64,000 bases of DNA from Lactobacillus sp. CBA3605 (GTDB lineage Bacteria; Bacillota; Bacilli; Lactobacillales; Lactobacillaceae), in NCBI RefSeq assembly GCF_002970915.1, contig NZ_CP027190.1:2418001-2482000 (forward strand), written 5' to 3'. How positions within the stretch are numbered: the stretch's first letter is position 1; each line of letters begins with the position of its first letter. Under the pieces are notes generated by a model, which saw only the letters and a list, made by a program, of their open reading frames with translations, was not told the origin of the DNA and ran no database searches. Shown piece by piece: positions 43,214 through 52,564 of this stretch. A program made the position numbers and the translations under genes.

Positions 43214-43948
43214 ATGTTAACGCAGATTATTGCGCATCGGGGGAGCAAGGGTACCCGTCCGGAAAATACACTGGTGGCTTTTCAAGCCGCATTGGCGGAT
43301 GGCGCGGATGGTCTCGAAACTGATGTCCACTTATCAAAAGATGGCCATTTGATCATTATGCACGATGAACGAGTCGATCGAACGACTAACGGGACCGGGC
43401 GGATTACTGATTTGACCTTGGTCCAATTAAAAAAGTTAGATGCCGGCGCTTGGTTTGCACCGGACTATGCTGGCACGCGGGTCCCAACGTTAGATGAAGT
43501 CGTGCAATTATTAGTAGCAGAAAACTTTACCGGCATCTTTAATCTGGAATTAAAAACCAATAAAATTCATTATGATGGGATTGAAGCGTTAGTGGCCGAT
43601 TATTTTAATCATCATGATGTTCCGTTTAAGTTAGTCTATTCCAGCTTTTATGGTAAATCAATTGAACGACTACATGCGTTACAACCGACCGCTGAGTTTG
43701 ATAGCTTATTTAAAAGTAAATTTCAAACCGCCAAACGGTTACATGCGGAACGGGTGATTCTCGGTTATCATCCGGATATTCGCTGGGTACGGCGGCATTG
43801 GCTGATGTTGCCTAAGGTGCAACTACGGCCGTGGACGGTCAATACTGCCCGTGACATGAAGTTTTGTTTTCGGCACCGGTTTGCCGGCCTGATTACCGAT
43901 TATCCCGGCCTGGCTCACCAGTTGCGCCGGACAATGCAAGGAGGATAA
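43214..43948 (+). CDS. Glycerophosphodiester phosphodiesterase
   Basis: A 244-residue GDPD-family TIM barrel. The active-site stretch IAHRGSKGTRPENTLVAF and the following GLETDVHLSKDGHLIIMHDERVDRTTNG hold the catalytic His, Glu and Asp residues. It releases glycerol-3-phosphate from phosphodiesters, perhaps from teichoic acid or lipid turnover. No signal peptide is present. It is 3 nt upstream of miaA. Confidence 0.94.
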   Translation: MLTQIIAHRGSKGTRPENTLVAFQAALADGADGLETDVHLSKDGHLIIMHDERVDRTTNGTGRITDLTLVQLKKLDAGAWFAPDYAGTRVPTLDEVVQLLVAENFTGIFNLELKTNKIHYDGIEALVADYFNHHDVPFKLVYSSFYGKSIERLHALQPTAEFDSLFKSKFQTAKRLHAERVILGYHPDIRWVRRHWLMLPKVQLRPWTVNTARDMKFCFRHRFAGLITDYPGLAHQLRRTMQGG

Positions 43949-43951
43949 ATT

Positions 43952-44878
43952 GTGACAACGAAGCAAGTGCTCTTAATTGCGGGACCAACTGCGGTTGGGA
44001 AAACCGCGTTATCATTAGAATTGGCGCATCAATTTGATGGTGAAGTTATCTCTGGCGATTCGATGCAAGTTTATCGGCATTTAGATATTGGTACGGCCAA
44101 AGTCTTACCAGATGAACGGCAAGCCATCCCCCATCATTTGATTGACATAAAATCAGTACATGATTCCTTTACAGTGGCTGAATTTGTGTCGCGAGCAACG
44201 ATTTTGATTAATCAAATCCAAGCGCGGGGCAAGTTGCCGATTATTGTTGGGGGGACGGGGTTCTATTTACAATCATTGTTAGCCGGCTTTCAGTTTGGTA
44301 CGGCCAATGTAGTCCCGGATTTAACGTATCGGCAGACGTGGTTTGATTTAGCGGCGCTTAAGGGATCCCAAGCCGTCTGGTCGGTCTTACAAGGGGTTGA
44401 TCCGCAGGCGGCTGCCAAGATTGAGCCACAAAATGTGGTCCGCGTGGTCCGGGCTTTAGAGTATCAACATGTGAGTGGCCGGCGATTCTCGGATCAAGCC
44501 GATGAACAGCCAACGGATTTATCAGCGTTAACAGTCTGTTTAACGGCGGAGCGGTCAGAACTTTACCAGCGCATTAATCAGCGGGTTGATCAGATGGTTG
44601 CGACGGGGCTCATTGATGAGGCTCGCTGGCTTTACCAACAAGGCGGTCGGGCATTGCCCGCCGGTAAGGGGATTGGCTATCATGAATTATTCCCGTATTT
44701 TGCAGGAGACACGATGCTGACTACCGCAGTTGACTTAATTAAACGGGACTCGCGTCGGTATGCGAAGCGCCAATTAACTTGGTTTCGCAATAAAATGACG
44801 GTCAACTGGTATAACTTACTTGAACACCCAGAACAACGGCGTGAAATTGATGACTTAGTCACTAATTGGCGCTGCTAA
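43952..44878 (+). CDS. miaA: tRNA dimethylallyltransferase
   Basis: A 308-residue enzyme that adds the isoprenyl group to A37 of tRNAs reading codons that begin with U. The P-loop is IAGPTAVGKTAL; the catalytic stretch GDSMQVYRHLDIGTAK and the C-terminal RRYAKRQLTWFRN are visible. It starts with GTG and AGGAGGA upstream. In bacilli miaA stands before glnR, as here. Confidence 0.96.
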   Translation: MTTKQVLLIAGPTAVGKTALSLELAHQFDGEVISGDSMQVYRHLDIGTAKVLPDERQAIPHHLIDIKSVHDSFTVAEFVSRATILINQIQARGKLPIIVGGTGFYLQSLLAGFQFGTANVVPDLTYRQTWFDLAALKGSQAVWSVLQGVDPQAAAKIEPQNVVRVVRALEYQHVSGRRFSDQADEQPTDLSALTVCLTAERSELYQRINQRVDQMVATGLIDEARWLYQQGGRALPAGKGIGYHELFPYFAGDTMLTTAVDLIKRDSRRYAKRQLTWFRNKMTVNWYNLLEHPEQRREIDDLVTNWRC

Positions 44879-44906
44879 AATGCAATTGGTATACCCACCC
44901 AAAACA

Positions 44907-44959
44907 TGTAATGTTTTCTAACATGAATGATTGACATTCTGTGTCGACATTGCTACTAT
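44907..44959 (+). promoter_or_regulatory. GlnR operator and promoter of glnRA
   Basis: TGTAA-N7-TAACA (44907-44923) fits the GlnR/TnrA box TGTNAN7TNACA. It abuts the promoter TTGACA (44931-44936), 17 nt, TACTAT (44954-44959). Feedback-inhibited glutamine synthetase helps GlnR bind such boxes and repress under nitrogen excess. Confidence 0.87.
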
Positions 44960-44987
44960 TAAGTCTGTATTAAGAAGGAGGGTCGTT

Positions 44988-45368
44988 ATGAAAGAAAAGG
45001 AATTACGTCGTTCGTTAGCAGTCTTACCAATTGGTACGGTTATGAAGTTAGCTAACTTGTCAGCACGTCAGATTCGTTATTATGAAGAACAGAATTTGAT
45101 TCGCCCGGAACGTAATGCGGGTAATCGCCGAATGTTCTCCTTGAATGATGTGGATCGGTTATTAGAGATTAAGGATTATTTAGCTGATGGCATTAATATG
45201 GCGGGGATTAAAGCCATCTATACCATGCAAAAGCAAAAAGCCCAACAAAAAGAAGCGGACTTAGCGCGCCCACTGACTGACAACGATGTACGCCGGATCT
45301 TACATGACGAATTTCTGACTATTGGCGGTTTAAAGACCAAAGATGGGCCAGAATATCCCACTCATTAA
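44988..45368 (+). CDS. glnR: Transcriptional repressor GlnR
   Basis: A 126-residue MerR-family repressor of nitrogen metabolism. The HTH is in IGTVMKLANLSARQIRYYEEQNLIRPER, with the dimerisation part after it and a short C-terminal tail. ATG 44988 is preceded by AAGGAGG; the longer reading from 44931 would start inside the promoter. It is co-transcribed with glnA. Confidence 0.96.
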   Translation: MKEKELRRSLAVLPIGTVMKLANLSARQIRYYEEQNLIRPERNAGNRRMFSLNDVDRLLEIKDYLADGINMAGIKAIYTMQKQKAQQKEADLARPLTDNDVRRILHDEFLTIGGLKTKDGPEYPTH

Positions 45369-45411
45369 TCCATCTGCACCCATTAGTCAATCAATTTAAG
45401 GAGCGATTCAC

Positions 45412-46758
45412 ATGGCAAAACAGCAGTATACAAAGGACGACATTCGCAAAATCGTCGATGAAGAAAATGTTAATTTCTTACGTTTAATGTTCACTGATTT
45501 ATTTGGGACTATCAAGAATGTGGAAGTTCCAGTGTCACAATTAGATAAATTATTAGACAACAAGTTAATGTTTGACGGTTCTTCAATCGACGGTTTCGTA
45601 CGAATTGAAGAAAGTGACATGTACTTATATCCAGACTTATCAACTTGGTTGATTATGCCTTGGAACACTGAACATGGTAAGATTGCACGGATTATTTGCG
45701 AAGTTTACAATGCTGATCGCGAACCATTTGAAGGCGATCCACGGAACAACTTAATTCGGGTCCTAAGTGATATGCGTGACGCTGGTTTTACGGCCTTTAA
45801 TATTGGGACTGAGCCAGAGTTCTTCTTATTTAAGATGAATGACAAGGGTGAACCAACCACTGAATTAAACGATAAAGGGAGCTATTTTGATTTAGCACCA
45901 ATGGACTTAGGTGAAAATTGTCGCCGTGATATTGCGTTGGAATTAGAACGCTTAGGCTTCAATGTTGAAGCAAGTCACCATGAAGTTGCGCCTGGTCAAC
46001 ATGAAATTGACTTTAAATATGCGGATGCTTTAACTGCCGCTGATCATATTCAGACCTTTAAATTAGTCGTCAAAACGATTGCACGTAAGTATAATTTATG
46101 GGCCACCTTTATGCCAAAACCATTGAATGGGGTTAACGGCTCTGGGATGCATGTGAACATGTCCTTGTTCCATGACCAAGGCAACGCCTTTTACGATGCT
46201 AGCGAAAAAGACGAACTGCAATTATCAACGGATGCCTATCATTTCTTAGGTGGCTTGATGAAGCATGCCCGGAGTTACACGGCGGTCACTAACCCAACCG
46301 TTAACTCATATAAGCGACTAGTGCCAGGTTATGAAGCACCTGTTTATGTTGCTTGGTCTGGTTCTAACCGGTCACCAATGATTCGGGTCCCAAGTTCACG
46401 TGGATTATCCACGCGATTGGAACTACGAAGTGTTGATGCGTCTGCTAATCCATACTTGGCATTTGCGGCAGTTTTGGAAGCCGGACTTGATGGTATTAAA
46501 AATAACATCGAACCACCAAAGAGTGTTGACCGTAACATCTATGTGATGGATGAAGACGAACGACAAGCTGCTGGCATTGCGGACTTACCATCCACATTGC
46601 ACAATGCCTTAAAGGAATTCCAGACTGATCCAACGATGAAGAAAGCCTTAGGGCCACATATTTATCAAAGTTTCTTAGAAGCTAAACGGTTGGAATGGGC
46701 ATCATATCGCCAACAAGTTAGTGAATGGGAACGCGATCAATATATGGAATTGTACTAA
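45412..46758 (+). CDS. glnA: Glutamine synthetase type I
   Basis: A 448-residue GSI-alpha enzyme that makes glutamine from glutamate and ammonia. The beta-grasp region [18 protein letters not shown], the metal-binding E residues in GTEPEFFLF and [10 protein letters not shown], and the signature [14 protein letters not shown] are visible. It lacks the adenylylation loop, as expected in Gram-positive bacteria. It is feedback-inhibited and acts as a GlnR co-regulator. A hairpin at 46791-46832 ends the operon. Confidence 0.98.
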   Translation: MAKQQYTKDDIRKIVDEENVNFLRLMFTDLFGTIKNVEVPVSQLDKLLDNKLMFDGSSIDGFVRIEESDMYLYPDLSTWLIMPWNTEHGKIARIICEVYNADREPFEGDPRNNLIRVLSDMRDAGFTAFNIGTEPEFFLFKMNDKGEPTTELNDKGSYFDLAPMDLGENCRRDIALELERLGFNVEASHHEVAPGQHEIDFKYADALTAADHIQTFKLVVKTIARKYNLWATFMPKPLNGVNGSGMHVNMSLFHDQGNAFYDASEKDELQLSTDAYHFLGGLMKHARSYTAVTNPTVNSYKRLVPGYEAPVYVAWSGSNRSPMIRVPSSRGLSTRLELRSVDASANPYLAFAAVLEAGLDGIKNNIEPPKSVDRNIYVMDEDERQAAGIADLPSTLHNALKEFQTDPTMKKALGPHIYQSFLEAKRLEWASYRQQVSEWERDQYMELY

Positions 46759-46790
46759 GTCGTATAAAAAATAAATGACTAAGTAATATG

Positions 46791-46832
46791 AAAGTTATTC
46801 GAGAATTTTTAATTCTTGGATAACTTTTTTTA
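46791..46832 (+). terminator. Terminator after glnA
   Basis: Imperfect long stem AAAGTTATTCGAGAATT/AATTCTTGGATAACTTT followed by TTTT. Confidence 0.85.
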
Positions 46833-46874
46833 TGCTTGTTAATAACTAATTAGTATAATTTTGGTGCGTTTACA

Positions 46875-46945
46875 TGTCGATTAGGTCAACCTATGATACG
46901 ATAGGTGATGATGATACGACAGGTCGACAGTAAACACTATTGATG
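46875..46945 (+). promoter_or_regulatory. Shared promoter module, copy 1, of the WxL/BspA genes
   Basis: The segment ACCTATGATACGATAG (46889-46904) and AGGTCGACAGTAAAC (46921-46935) recur, in the same order and at similar spacing, before the second gene (49520-49566). TACGAT-type hexamers could be -10 boxes. Conserved promoter sequence in otherwise diverged leaders implies common regulation. Confidence 0.6.
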
Positions 46946-47030
46946 ATTAGTTTTAGCTAATCGATTGATTATTAAACGTATGATAAATGAGTTGGTGCGT
47001 GCCGCCAATTAAAGAATGAAGGGATTCGTG

Positions 47031-49340
47031 ATGAGTAAATTACAAAACAAATGGGGCTGTTTGTTGCTTAGTTTAACGGTTGGGGTTGTGACACCGCTAA
47101 CAACTGTGGGGGCTGCTGTGACTGAAGTACAGACCGTGACGACCGCCAATTCACTGCCACCAGTTGGTTCGGATGATGCTGTCGCGCGCTTGGTGGCGAC
47201 CACGGCTTCAGCGGTGAGTGATTCGGCAGTTTCAAGTAGTGCGCCGGTAACTGACAGTGCGGCAAGCGAGGCCGCAAGTAGTGCCACCGTGACCAGTTCA
47301 ACGACTACCAGTGAAGCTAGTCGGGCAGCGACTGAGACTGCAGTGACGAAAACCACGGCGACCACTGATGATACGGTGGCGACTGGGGTTAGTGGTACGG
47401 TTAATTGGACAATTGGTGATGATGGGGTCTTACATTTAAGTGCTGGGAGTTTCGGCACATTGCCAAGCAATAGTTCACTGTGGAACAGCTATGCGGCTCA
47501 GATTACCAGTATTAGTATTGAAGGTCCTATCACAGCGGGAGCGAATGCGACCTATGCTCGTCTATTCTCCGGGCTACTTAATGTAACCACGATTACGGGA
47601 TTAAATCAGTTGAGTCTGGCTGGTGTGACTAATGTGAGTTATATGTTTTATAACGATACTAGTCTGATAAGCGTTGATTTTGGTGATAATGATTTTTCGA
47701 GTGTGGCGACCATGCTATCAATGTTTGAAGGCTGTACTAAACTAACGACCGTTGGGACAGCGTGGACTTTCAATAAGGTGACCAACTTATCAAGAATGTT
47801 CTATAATTGTGCATCCTTGACCACGGTCAATACGCACGATTGGAATACCAGCAATGTCACAGCACTTAGTGGGACCTTTTGGGGGTGTAAAGCCTTGACC
47901 GCCATTGATGTTAGTGGTTGGCAGCTTGGTAACGTGACCAGTTTGGAAAATACTTTTAATGGTTGTTCCAGCTTGACGACGTTAGCGGTTGGTAACTGGG
48001 ACACAAGCAAGGTGACCTCCCTAAATAGCACCTTTATCAACTGCTCACAATTAACGACGCTAAATGTGAGTAAGTGGAAAATGGGTAATGTAACCACTTT
48101 AGCATCTGCTTTTAATGGTTGTCTCAATTTGACAACACTTCCGGTTGGTAATTGGGATACGAGCAATGTGACGACGCTTAACTATACTTTCACTAACTGC
48201 AAGAGCCTCACTTCCTTAGATATTAGTCAGTGGCAAACACCGAAATTAGTTACTTTTTCGCAGACATTTCAGGGTGCAAGTAGTCTTACAGCCTTGGACT
48301 TTAACGGGACGGGTTGGGATACGAGCAATGTGACTAGTATGCTTGGGCTTTTTAACGGTAGCGGATTAAAAACGCTTGATTTAAGTCAGTTGACGACGGC
48401 TAAAGTCACAAATTTTAAGAATACCTTTAGCGGAATGGCTAAGTTAACCACCTTGAATTTGGCTAGTTGGGATACTTCGGCGGCAACTAGTTATACGGCT
48501 ATGTTTGGTAGTTCCCAAAACTTACAACATCTTACACTGGGAGAAAAATTCACGTTTCATGGTGATACATCGATGGCGTTGACCAGTGGTGCGATTACTA
48601 ATGGATATACTGGAGATTGGCAGTTGGGGGATGATGGGCCGGCCATTGCGACAAACGACTTAATGACGACCTATGATGGCAGTACGATGGCCGGGCAGTA
48701 TAATTGGGTCAAGGTACCGACTAAATCAACGGTTACTGTGAAGTATGTGGATACAATCGGTGAGACTGTGTCGCCAGCGGTAACTTATACTGGTACGGTT
48801 GGTTCTAACTACGCATTTGCGCCTAAAGTGTTGGCTGGTTATACATTAACAACCACCCCAGCTAATGCGACTGGTGTTTACACGACGGCCCCGATTACCG
48901 TGACATATGTGTATACGGGTAACCTGATATTTAGTTCAGTACCTAGTACGGTGAGCTTTGGGCGTCATATTCTGACGGGACAGTCGGCGACTTATGGCGC
49001 TAACTTAGATCAGGAGTTGGTGGTGAAGGATAATCGAAGTCCCAATGCCAGCTGGACGTTGTCAGCGCAACTAGGTGCCGGTGGTTTTGTCAATACAGCA
49101 ACCGGTGATTCATTGGCGGCGACCCTAACTTATCGAGATGCGCTGGGCACCGCAACGGTGATTGGCAATGTGGCAACTCCAATTGTGACACAAATGAGTA
49201 TCTCGAATAATCCCGTTAGTGTGTCAAGTGGTTGGTCAACGACGACTGGGTTACTCTTAACGGCGCAAGACAGTAGTTTAATTGGCACTTATCAGGCTAA
49301 AATCACATGGGATTTAGGTGATACCGTCGCAAATAACTAA
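47031..49340 (+). CDS. BspA-repeat surface protein with WxL domain (copy 1)
   Basis: A secreted protein of 769 residues. A signal peptide (LLLSLTVGVVTPLTTVGA) is followed by a Ser/Thr/Ala-rich low-complexity stretch (about 40-120). About 13-15 repeats of 24-26 residues of BspA/DUF285 type (typical: NWDTSNVTTLNYTFTNCKSL) run to about 510. Then comes a MucBP-like module (VTVKYVDTIGE...) and a C-terminal WxL domain with WTLSAQL and WDLGDTVAN. WxL domains bind the wall without covalent linkage; there is no LPxTG motif. It may bind host or plant surfaces, which is inference. ATG 47031 has GAAGGGA at 6 nt. A paralogue follows. Confidence 0.85.
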   Translation: MSKLQNKWGCLLLSLTVGVVTPLTTVGAAVTEVQTVTTANSLPPVGSDDAVARLVATTASAVSDSAVSSSAPVTDSAASEAASSATVTSSTTTSEASRAATETAVTKTTATTDDTVATGVSGTVNWTIGDDGVLHLSAGSFGTLPSNSSLWNSYAAQITSISIEGPITAGANATYARLFSGLLNVTTITGLNQLSLAGVTNVSYMFYNDTSLISVDFGDNDFSSVATMLSMFEGCTKLTTVGTAWTFNKVTNLSRMFYNCASLTTVNTHDWNTSNVTALSGTFWGCKALTAIDVSGWQLGNVTSLENTFNGCSSLTTLAVGNWDTSKVTSLNSTFINCSQLTTLNVSKWKMGNVTTLASAFNGCLNLTTLPVGNWDTSNVTTLNYTFTNCKSLTSLDISQWQTPKLVTFSQTFQGASSLTALDFNGTGWDTSNVTSMLGLFNGSGLKTLDLSQLTTAKVTNFKNTFSGMAKLTTLNLASWDTSAATSYTAMFGSSQNLQHLTLGEKFTFHGDTSMALTSGAITNGYTGDWQLGDDGPAIATNDLMTTYDGSTMAGQYNWVKVPTKSTVTVKYVDTIGETVSPAVTYTGTVGSNYAFAPKVLAGYTLTTTPANATGVYTTAPITVTYVYTGNLIFSSVPSTVSFGRHILTGQSATYGANLDQELVVKDNRSPNASWTLSAQLGAGGFVNTATGDSLAATLTYRDALGTATVIGNVATPIVTQMSISNNPVSVSSGWSTTTGLLLTAQDSSLIGTYQAKITWDLGDTVANN

Positions 49341-49343
49341 ACT

Positions 49344-49387
49344 TAATTATCCAGTTGTTATAACTAACGATTGGATAATTTTTTTGT
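49344..49387 (+). terminator. Terminator after WxL gene copy 1
   Basis: AATTATCCA (49345-49353) and TGGATAATT (49372-49380) stem followed by TTTTTT. Confidence 0.85.
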
Positions 49388-49519
49388 GGTGTTTGAACCT
49401 GTGAAGTAGGCCCTAAAATAGTCGCTAAAGCCCCCGATTATTAGGGATCTATCCAGATTATGATAGGCTAAGGAGATGACGGCGCTAAAATTTAAAAAAT
49501 TGCTATGTCCATTACAGTA

Positions 49520-49566
49520 ACCTATGGTACGATAGATAATAATAGTGTGAAAGGTCGACAGTAAAC
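49520..49566 (+). promoter_or_regulatory. Shared promoter module, copy 2, of the WxL/BspA genes
   Basis: ACCTATGGTACGATAG (about 49520-49535) and AGGTCGACAGTAAAC (49552-49566) match copy 1 upstream of the first gene, while the DNA between and after them has diverged. It suggests a duplicated, co-regulated promoter. Confidence 0.6.
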
Positions 49567-49670
49567 GCGGTTAACTGTGACTGAATTGGTTGGTTGAAAA
49601 TAAGCTAACGGGAATGAGTCATTAGCGCAAAAATGGCGGGGGTCGCCAGTTAAGGATGATGGGAGTAGCC

Positions 49671-52361
49671 ATGAGAAAAAAATCGTATAAATGGGGTAGC
49701 CTAATCGTAGGAGTCATGTTGGGACTGGTAGCGCCAGTCGCGGTGGCTGTCGTGCCATTGATTGAAGTGCGAGCGGTTACGACCGCTGATACGTCGCAAC
49801 CAGCCAGGGATAATTCAATTTCACGGTTGGTCACCGCCACGTCTTCAGCTGTCGATAATGAGGCACCGGTTCCGCCAAGTGCGTCGACAGATACGGCGAC
49901 TACAACCGCTGACAGCACTTCGGCTAGTGATCAGAGTAGTCAGGCAACCGGTGCGTCAACGGCGAGCAGTTCAAAGACCAGTAGTTCAAAAGCCGCTACT
50001 GTTAGCAGTAGTAGCATGCCAAAGTCGTTGGCCCGGGAAGCCGCAGCGGCTGACGATATTGCCAGTGGTTTGAATGGGACTGTGAGTTGGCGGATTGACA
50101 GTACCGGGGTGTTGCATTTGAGCGGTGGGAGCTTGGCACATAGTGCTATCTTCAGCTCTCCCTGGGCTAGTTCGATTATTAATCCACTTTATGGTGGCGA
50201 TTATGCGAGCCAGATTACTAGTATTAATATTGATGGTGAACTTACAGCGTCGACGATAACGGACTATTCATATCTGTTTGCCAATTTAACTAATGTAACT
50301 GATATTACCGGTTTAAATAATTTGAATATGACCGGAGTCAATTCGATGACTCGAATGTTTTATAATTGTACATCATTAATGCATCTTGATCTTTCTAATT
50401 GGAATGTAAGTCAAGTGGCTACGATGAAAGAAATGTTCTCCAATTGTCAGGCATTAATCAGTGTTGATACTACCGGATGGGACACTAATAGTGTTACAGA
50501 TGTGTTAGATATGTTTTATAATTGTACGTCATTAATGCATCTTGATCTTTCTAATTGGAATGTAAGCCAGGTGACTACGATGAAACAAATGTTCTATGCA
50601 TGTCAGGCATTAATCAGTGTTGATACTACCGGATGGGACACTAGTAGTGTTACAGATATGTCATATATGTTTTATAATTGTGCATCGTTAACTGATGTAA
50701 CGACTTCGAACTGGCAAATGGGGAAAGTTGTGAATATGGCGTCTTTATTTGAGAATTGTAAAGCGTTAGTCACTGTTGATGTTAGTACATGGGATGTGAG
50801 TCAGGTTCAAAGATTTACTAGTGCTTTTTCCGGGGATACTCAATTAAAGCAACTGGATGTTTCGAATTGGGATACTAGTAATGCGTTGTATTTTAGATTT
50901 TCTTTTTCGGGTTGTCAAAATTTGATAGCTTTAGATGTGAGTCGGTGGGATGTTTCGCATGTGACGAATTTTACTTCAATGTTTCAAAACTGTAAAACAA
51001 TAACAAATTTAGCTGTTGATAATTGGCAAATGGGAAATGCTACAGATATTAGTAATATTTTTGGCTTTTGTAGTGGGCTGACGTCCGTAAACGTTAGTCA
51101 ATGGGATACTTCTAATGTAATTAACTTTGGTTCTGTTTTTAGCTGGTGTTTTAGCCTAGAAACTGTGGATGTTAGTCACTGGGAGACAGATAAGGGGACC
51201 TCTTTTTCTCAAGTCTTCTCAAATTGTAAGAACTTGACCTATGTGAATGTAAGCGATTGGCATGTTGAGAATGGCTCTTCTTTTTATAGTATGTTTCAAC
51301 TCTGTTCTAAATTAACGAAATTAGATTTGTCTAAGTGGGATACAAGTAATGCAGTATCATTAAGTTTTATTTTTTCAGATTGCAACAATCTAGCTGCTAT
51401 AAATGTCGATAATTGGAATACTAGTAAAGTGACTAATTTAACAGCGACCTTTCAGGATTGTTCTAGTTTGACGTTTTTAGACCTCTCTAGCTGGGATACA
51501 AGCAGGGCAACGACATATTCGAATATGCTCAATGGAGATACTAACTTAAAAAGCATTGTACTCGGTTCGAAGTTTACATTTCATGAAAGTACTGAAATGT
51601 CGCTTATTAAACCGAGTTCAAAGCCACCTTACACTGGTAAATGGCAATTCGGTACTGATGGTCCAACTTATACGGCTAGTGAGTTAATGATGGACTATGA
51701 TGGTAGTACTATGGCTGGACGGTATAATTGGGAAGAACAAAATGGGACAGTTACGACCAGGTATGTTGATACTGATGGTAATGAACTTGCAAAAAGCACG
51801 TCACAAACTGGGCCAGTAGGTGCTAACTATACGACGTCTGCTCCCGACATTGATGGCTATGAATTGGCATCGACACCAGGCGATGCTACCGGGACTTATA
51901 CAGTTGACCCGATTACCGTTACTTATATCTATCAAGGGATGCTGGTTTTTGATTCTGCTCCCAACGAATTGCGTTTCGGCACCCACAAGTTAGCCAGTCA
52001 GGCCACTTATGGGGCGACGCCTGACCAACCACTAACTGTGCAAGACAATCGGCGGCTGGATTCGGCTTGGACCCTGACAGCGCAATTAGGTTCAGGTGGT
52101 TTTGTGGATGATTCAGATGCTACGAAGCCGAAATACCTTGGTGCCACGTTGAGTTATCGTATAGGTGACCAGAATACGGTGATTGGACAGGCCGCCACAC
52201 CGATTGTGACCCACACGACCACATCACATGACCCAGTTGAGTTATCAAGCGGGTGGTCGGATACGGCAGGTTTGGTGTTAACTTCACCGGAAAATGGGTT
52301 GGTGGGTCACTATCATGCCACGATTACGTGGAATTTGGGTGCCACGGTGGCAAACCAATAG
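49671..52361 (+). CDS. BspA-repeat surface protein with WxL domain (copy 2)
   Basis: A secreted protein of 896 residues, larger than its neighbour. It begins with a KxYKxG-like signal peptide (MRKKSYKWGSLIVG), then a Ser/Thr-rich spacer (about 45-125). About 18 BspA/DUF285 repeats follow (for example NWNVSQVTTMKQMFYACQAL), then a MucBP-like module and a WxL domain (WTLTAQL and WNLGATVAN). The repeat block is more AT-rich than the ends, which suggests repeat gain or transfer. A 156-bp near-identical tandem duplication lies inside. ATG 49671 is preceded by GGGAG. Confidence 0.85.
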   Translation: MRKKSYKWGSLIVGVMLGLVAPVAVAVVPLIEVRAVTTADTSQPARDNSISRLVTATSSAVDNEAPVPPSASTDTATTTADSTSASDQSSQATGASTASSSKTSSSKAATVSSSSMPKSLAREAAAADDIASGLNGTVSWRIDSTGVLHLSGGSLAHSAIFSSPWASSIINPLYGGDYASQITSINIDGELTASTITDYSYLFANLTNVTDITGLNNLNMTGVNSMTRMFYNCTSLMHLDLSNWNVSQVATMKEMFSNCQALISVDTTGWDTNSVTDVLDMFYNCTSLMHLDLSNWNVSQVTTMKQMFYACQALISVDTTGWDTSSVTDMSYMFYNCASLTDVTTSNWQMGKVVNMASLFENCKALVTVDVSTWDVSQVQRFTSAFSGDTQLKQLDVSNWDTSNALYFRFSFSGCQNLIALDVSRWDVSHVTNFTSMFQNCKTITNLAVDNWQMGNATDISNIFGFCSGLTSVNVSQWDTSNVINFGSVFSWCFSLETVDVSHWETDKGTSFSQVFSNCKNLTYVNVSDWHVENGSSFYSMFQLCSKLTKLDLSKWDTSNAVSLSFIFSDCNNLAAINVDNWNTSKVTNLTATFQDCSSLTFLDLSSWDTSRATTYSNMLNGDTNLKSIVLGSKFTFHESTEMSLIKPSSKPPYTGKWQFGTDGPTYTASELMMDYDGSTMAGRYNWEEQNGTVTTRYVDTDGNELAKSTSQTGPVGANYTTSAPDIDGYELASTPGDATGTYTVDPITVTYIYQGMLVFDSAPNELRFGTHKLASQATYGATPDQPLTVQDNRRLDSAWTLTAQLGSGGFVDDSDATKPKYLGATLSYRIGDQNTVIGQAATPIVTHTTTSHDPVELSSGWSDTAGLVLTSPENGLVGHYHATITWNLGATVANQ
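50355..50666 (+). repeat. 156-bp tandem duplication in the BspA repeats
   Basis: Bases 50355-50510 and 50511-50666 are nearly identical copies and encode two BspA units (52 residues) each. Only a small number of substitutions separate them, so the duplication is recent relative to the other repeats. Confidence 0.85.
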
Positions 52362-52405
52362 TATGTCAATTAAGCTTTCAGAATCTTATTTTTTGGTAAA
52401 AGAAA

Positions 52406-52446
52406 TGTTTAGAACGCAAAATTGGTCGTTCTAAGCACTTTTTTGT
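52406..52446 (+). terminator. Terminator after WxL gene copy 2
   Basis: TGTTTAGAACG and CGTTCTAAGCA arms (52406-52416, 52427-52437) followed by TTTTTT. Confidence 0.8.
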
Positions 52447-52564
52447 TATAAAATTGGAAAATTGATGGCACAAACCTTTATTAATTGGTTAATATTCGGT
52501 AACATAAACAACAGTAGCATAATTCAGCAATTTGCCAATTAACAATAATTGCAAGGAGATTATC

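Noticed and set aside
47009..47470. A 153-codon minus-strand frame opposite the first WxL gene
   Set aside because: A shadow of Ser/Thr/Val-rich codons in the signal peptide and spacer; repeated composition, no start signals.
47031..52361. LPxTG sortase anchors on the two large surface proteins
   Set aside because: The C termini end in WDLGDTVANN and WNLGATVANQ, which is the WxL pattern; no LPxTG, hydrophobic helix or basic tail.
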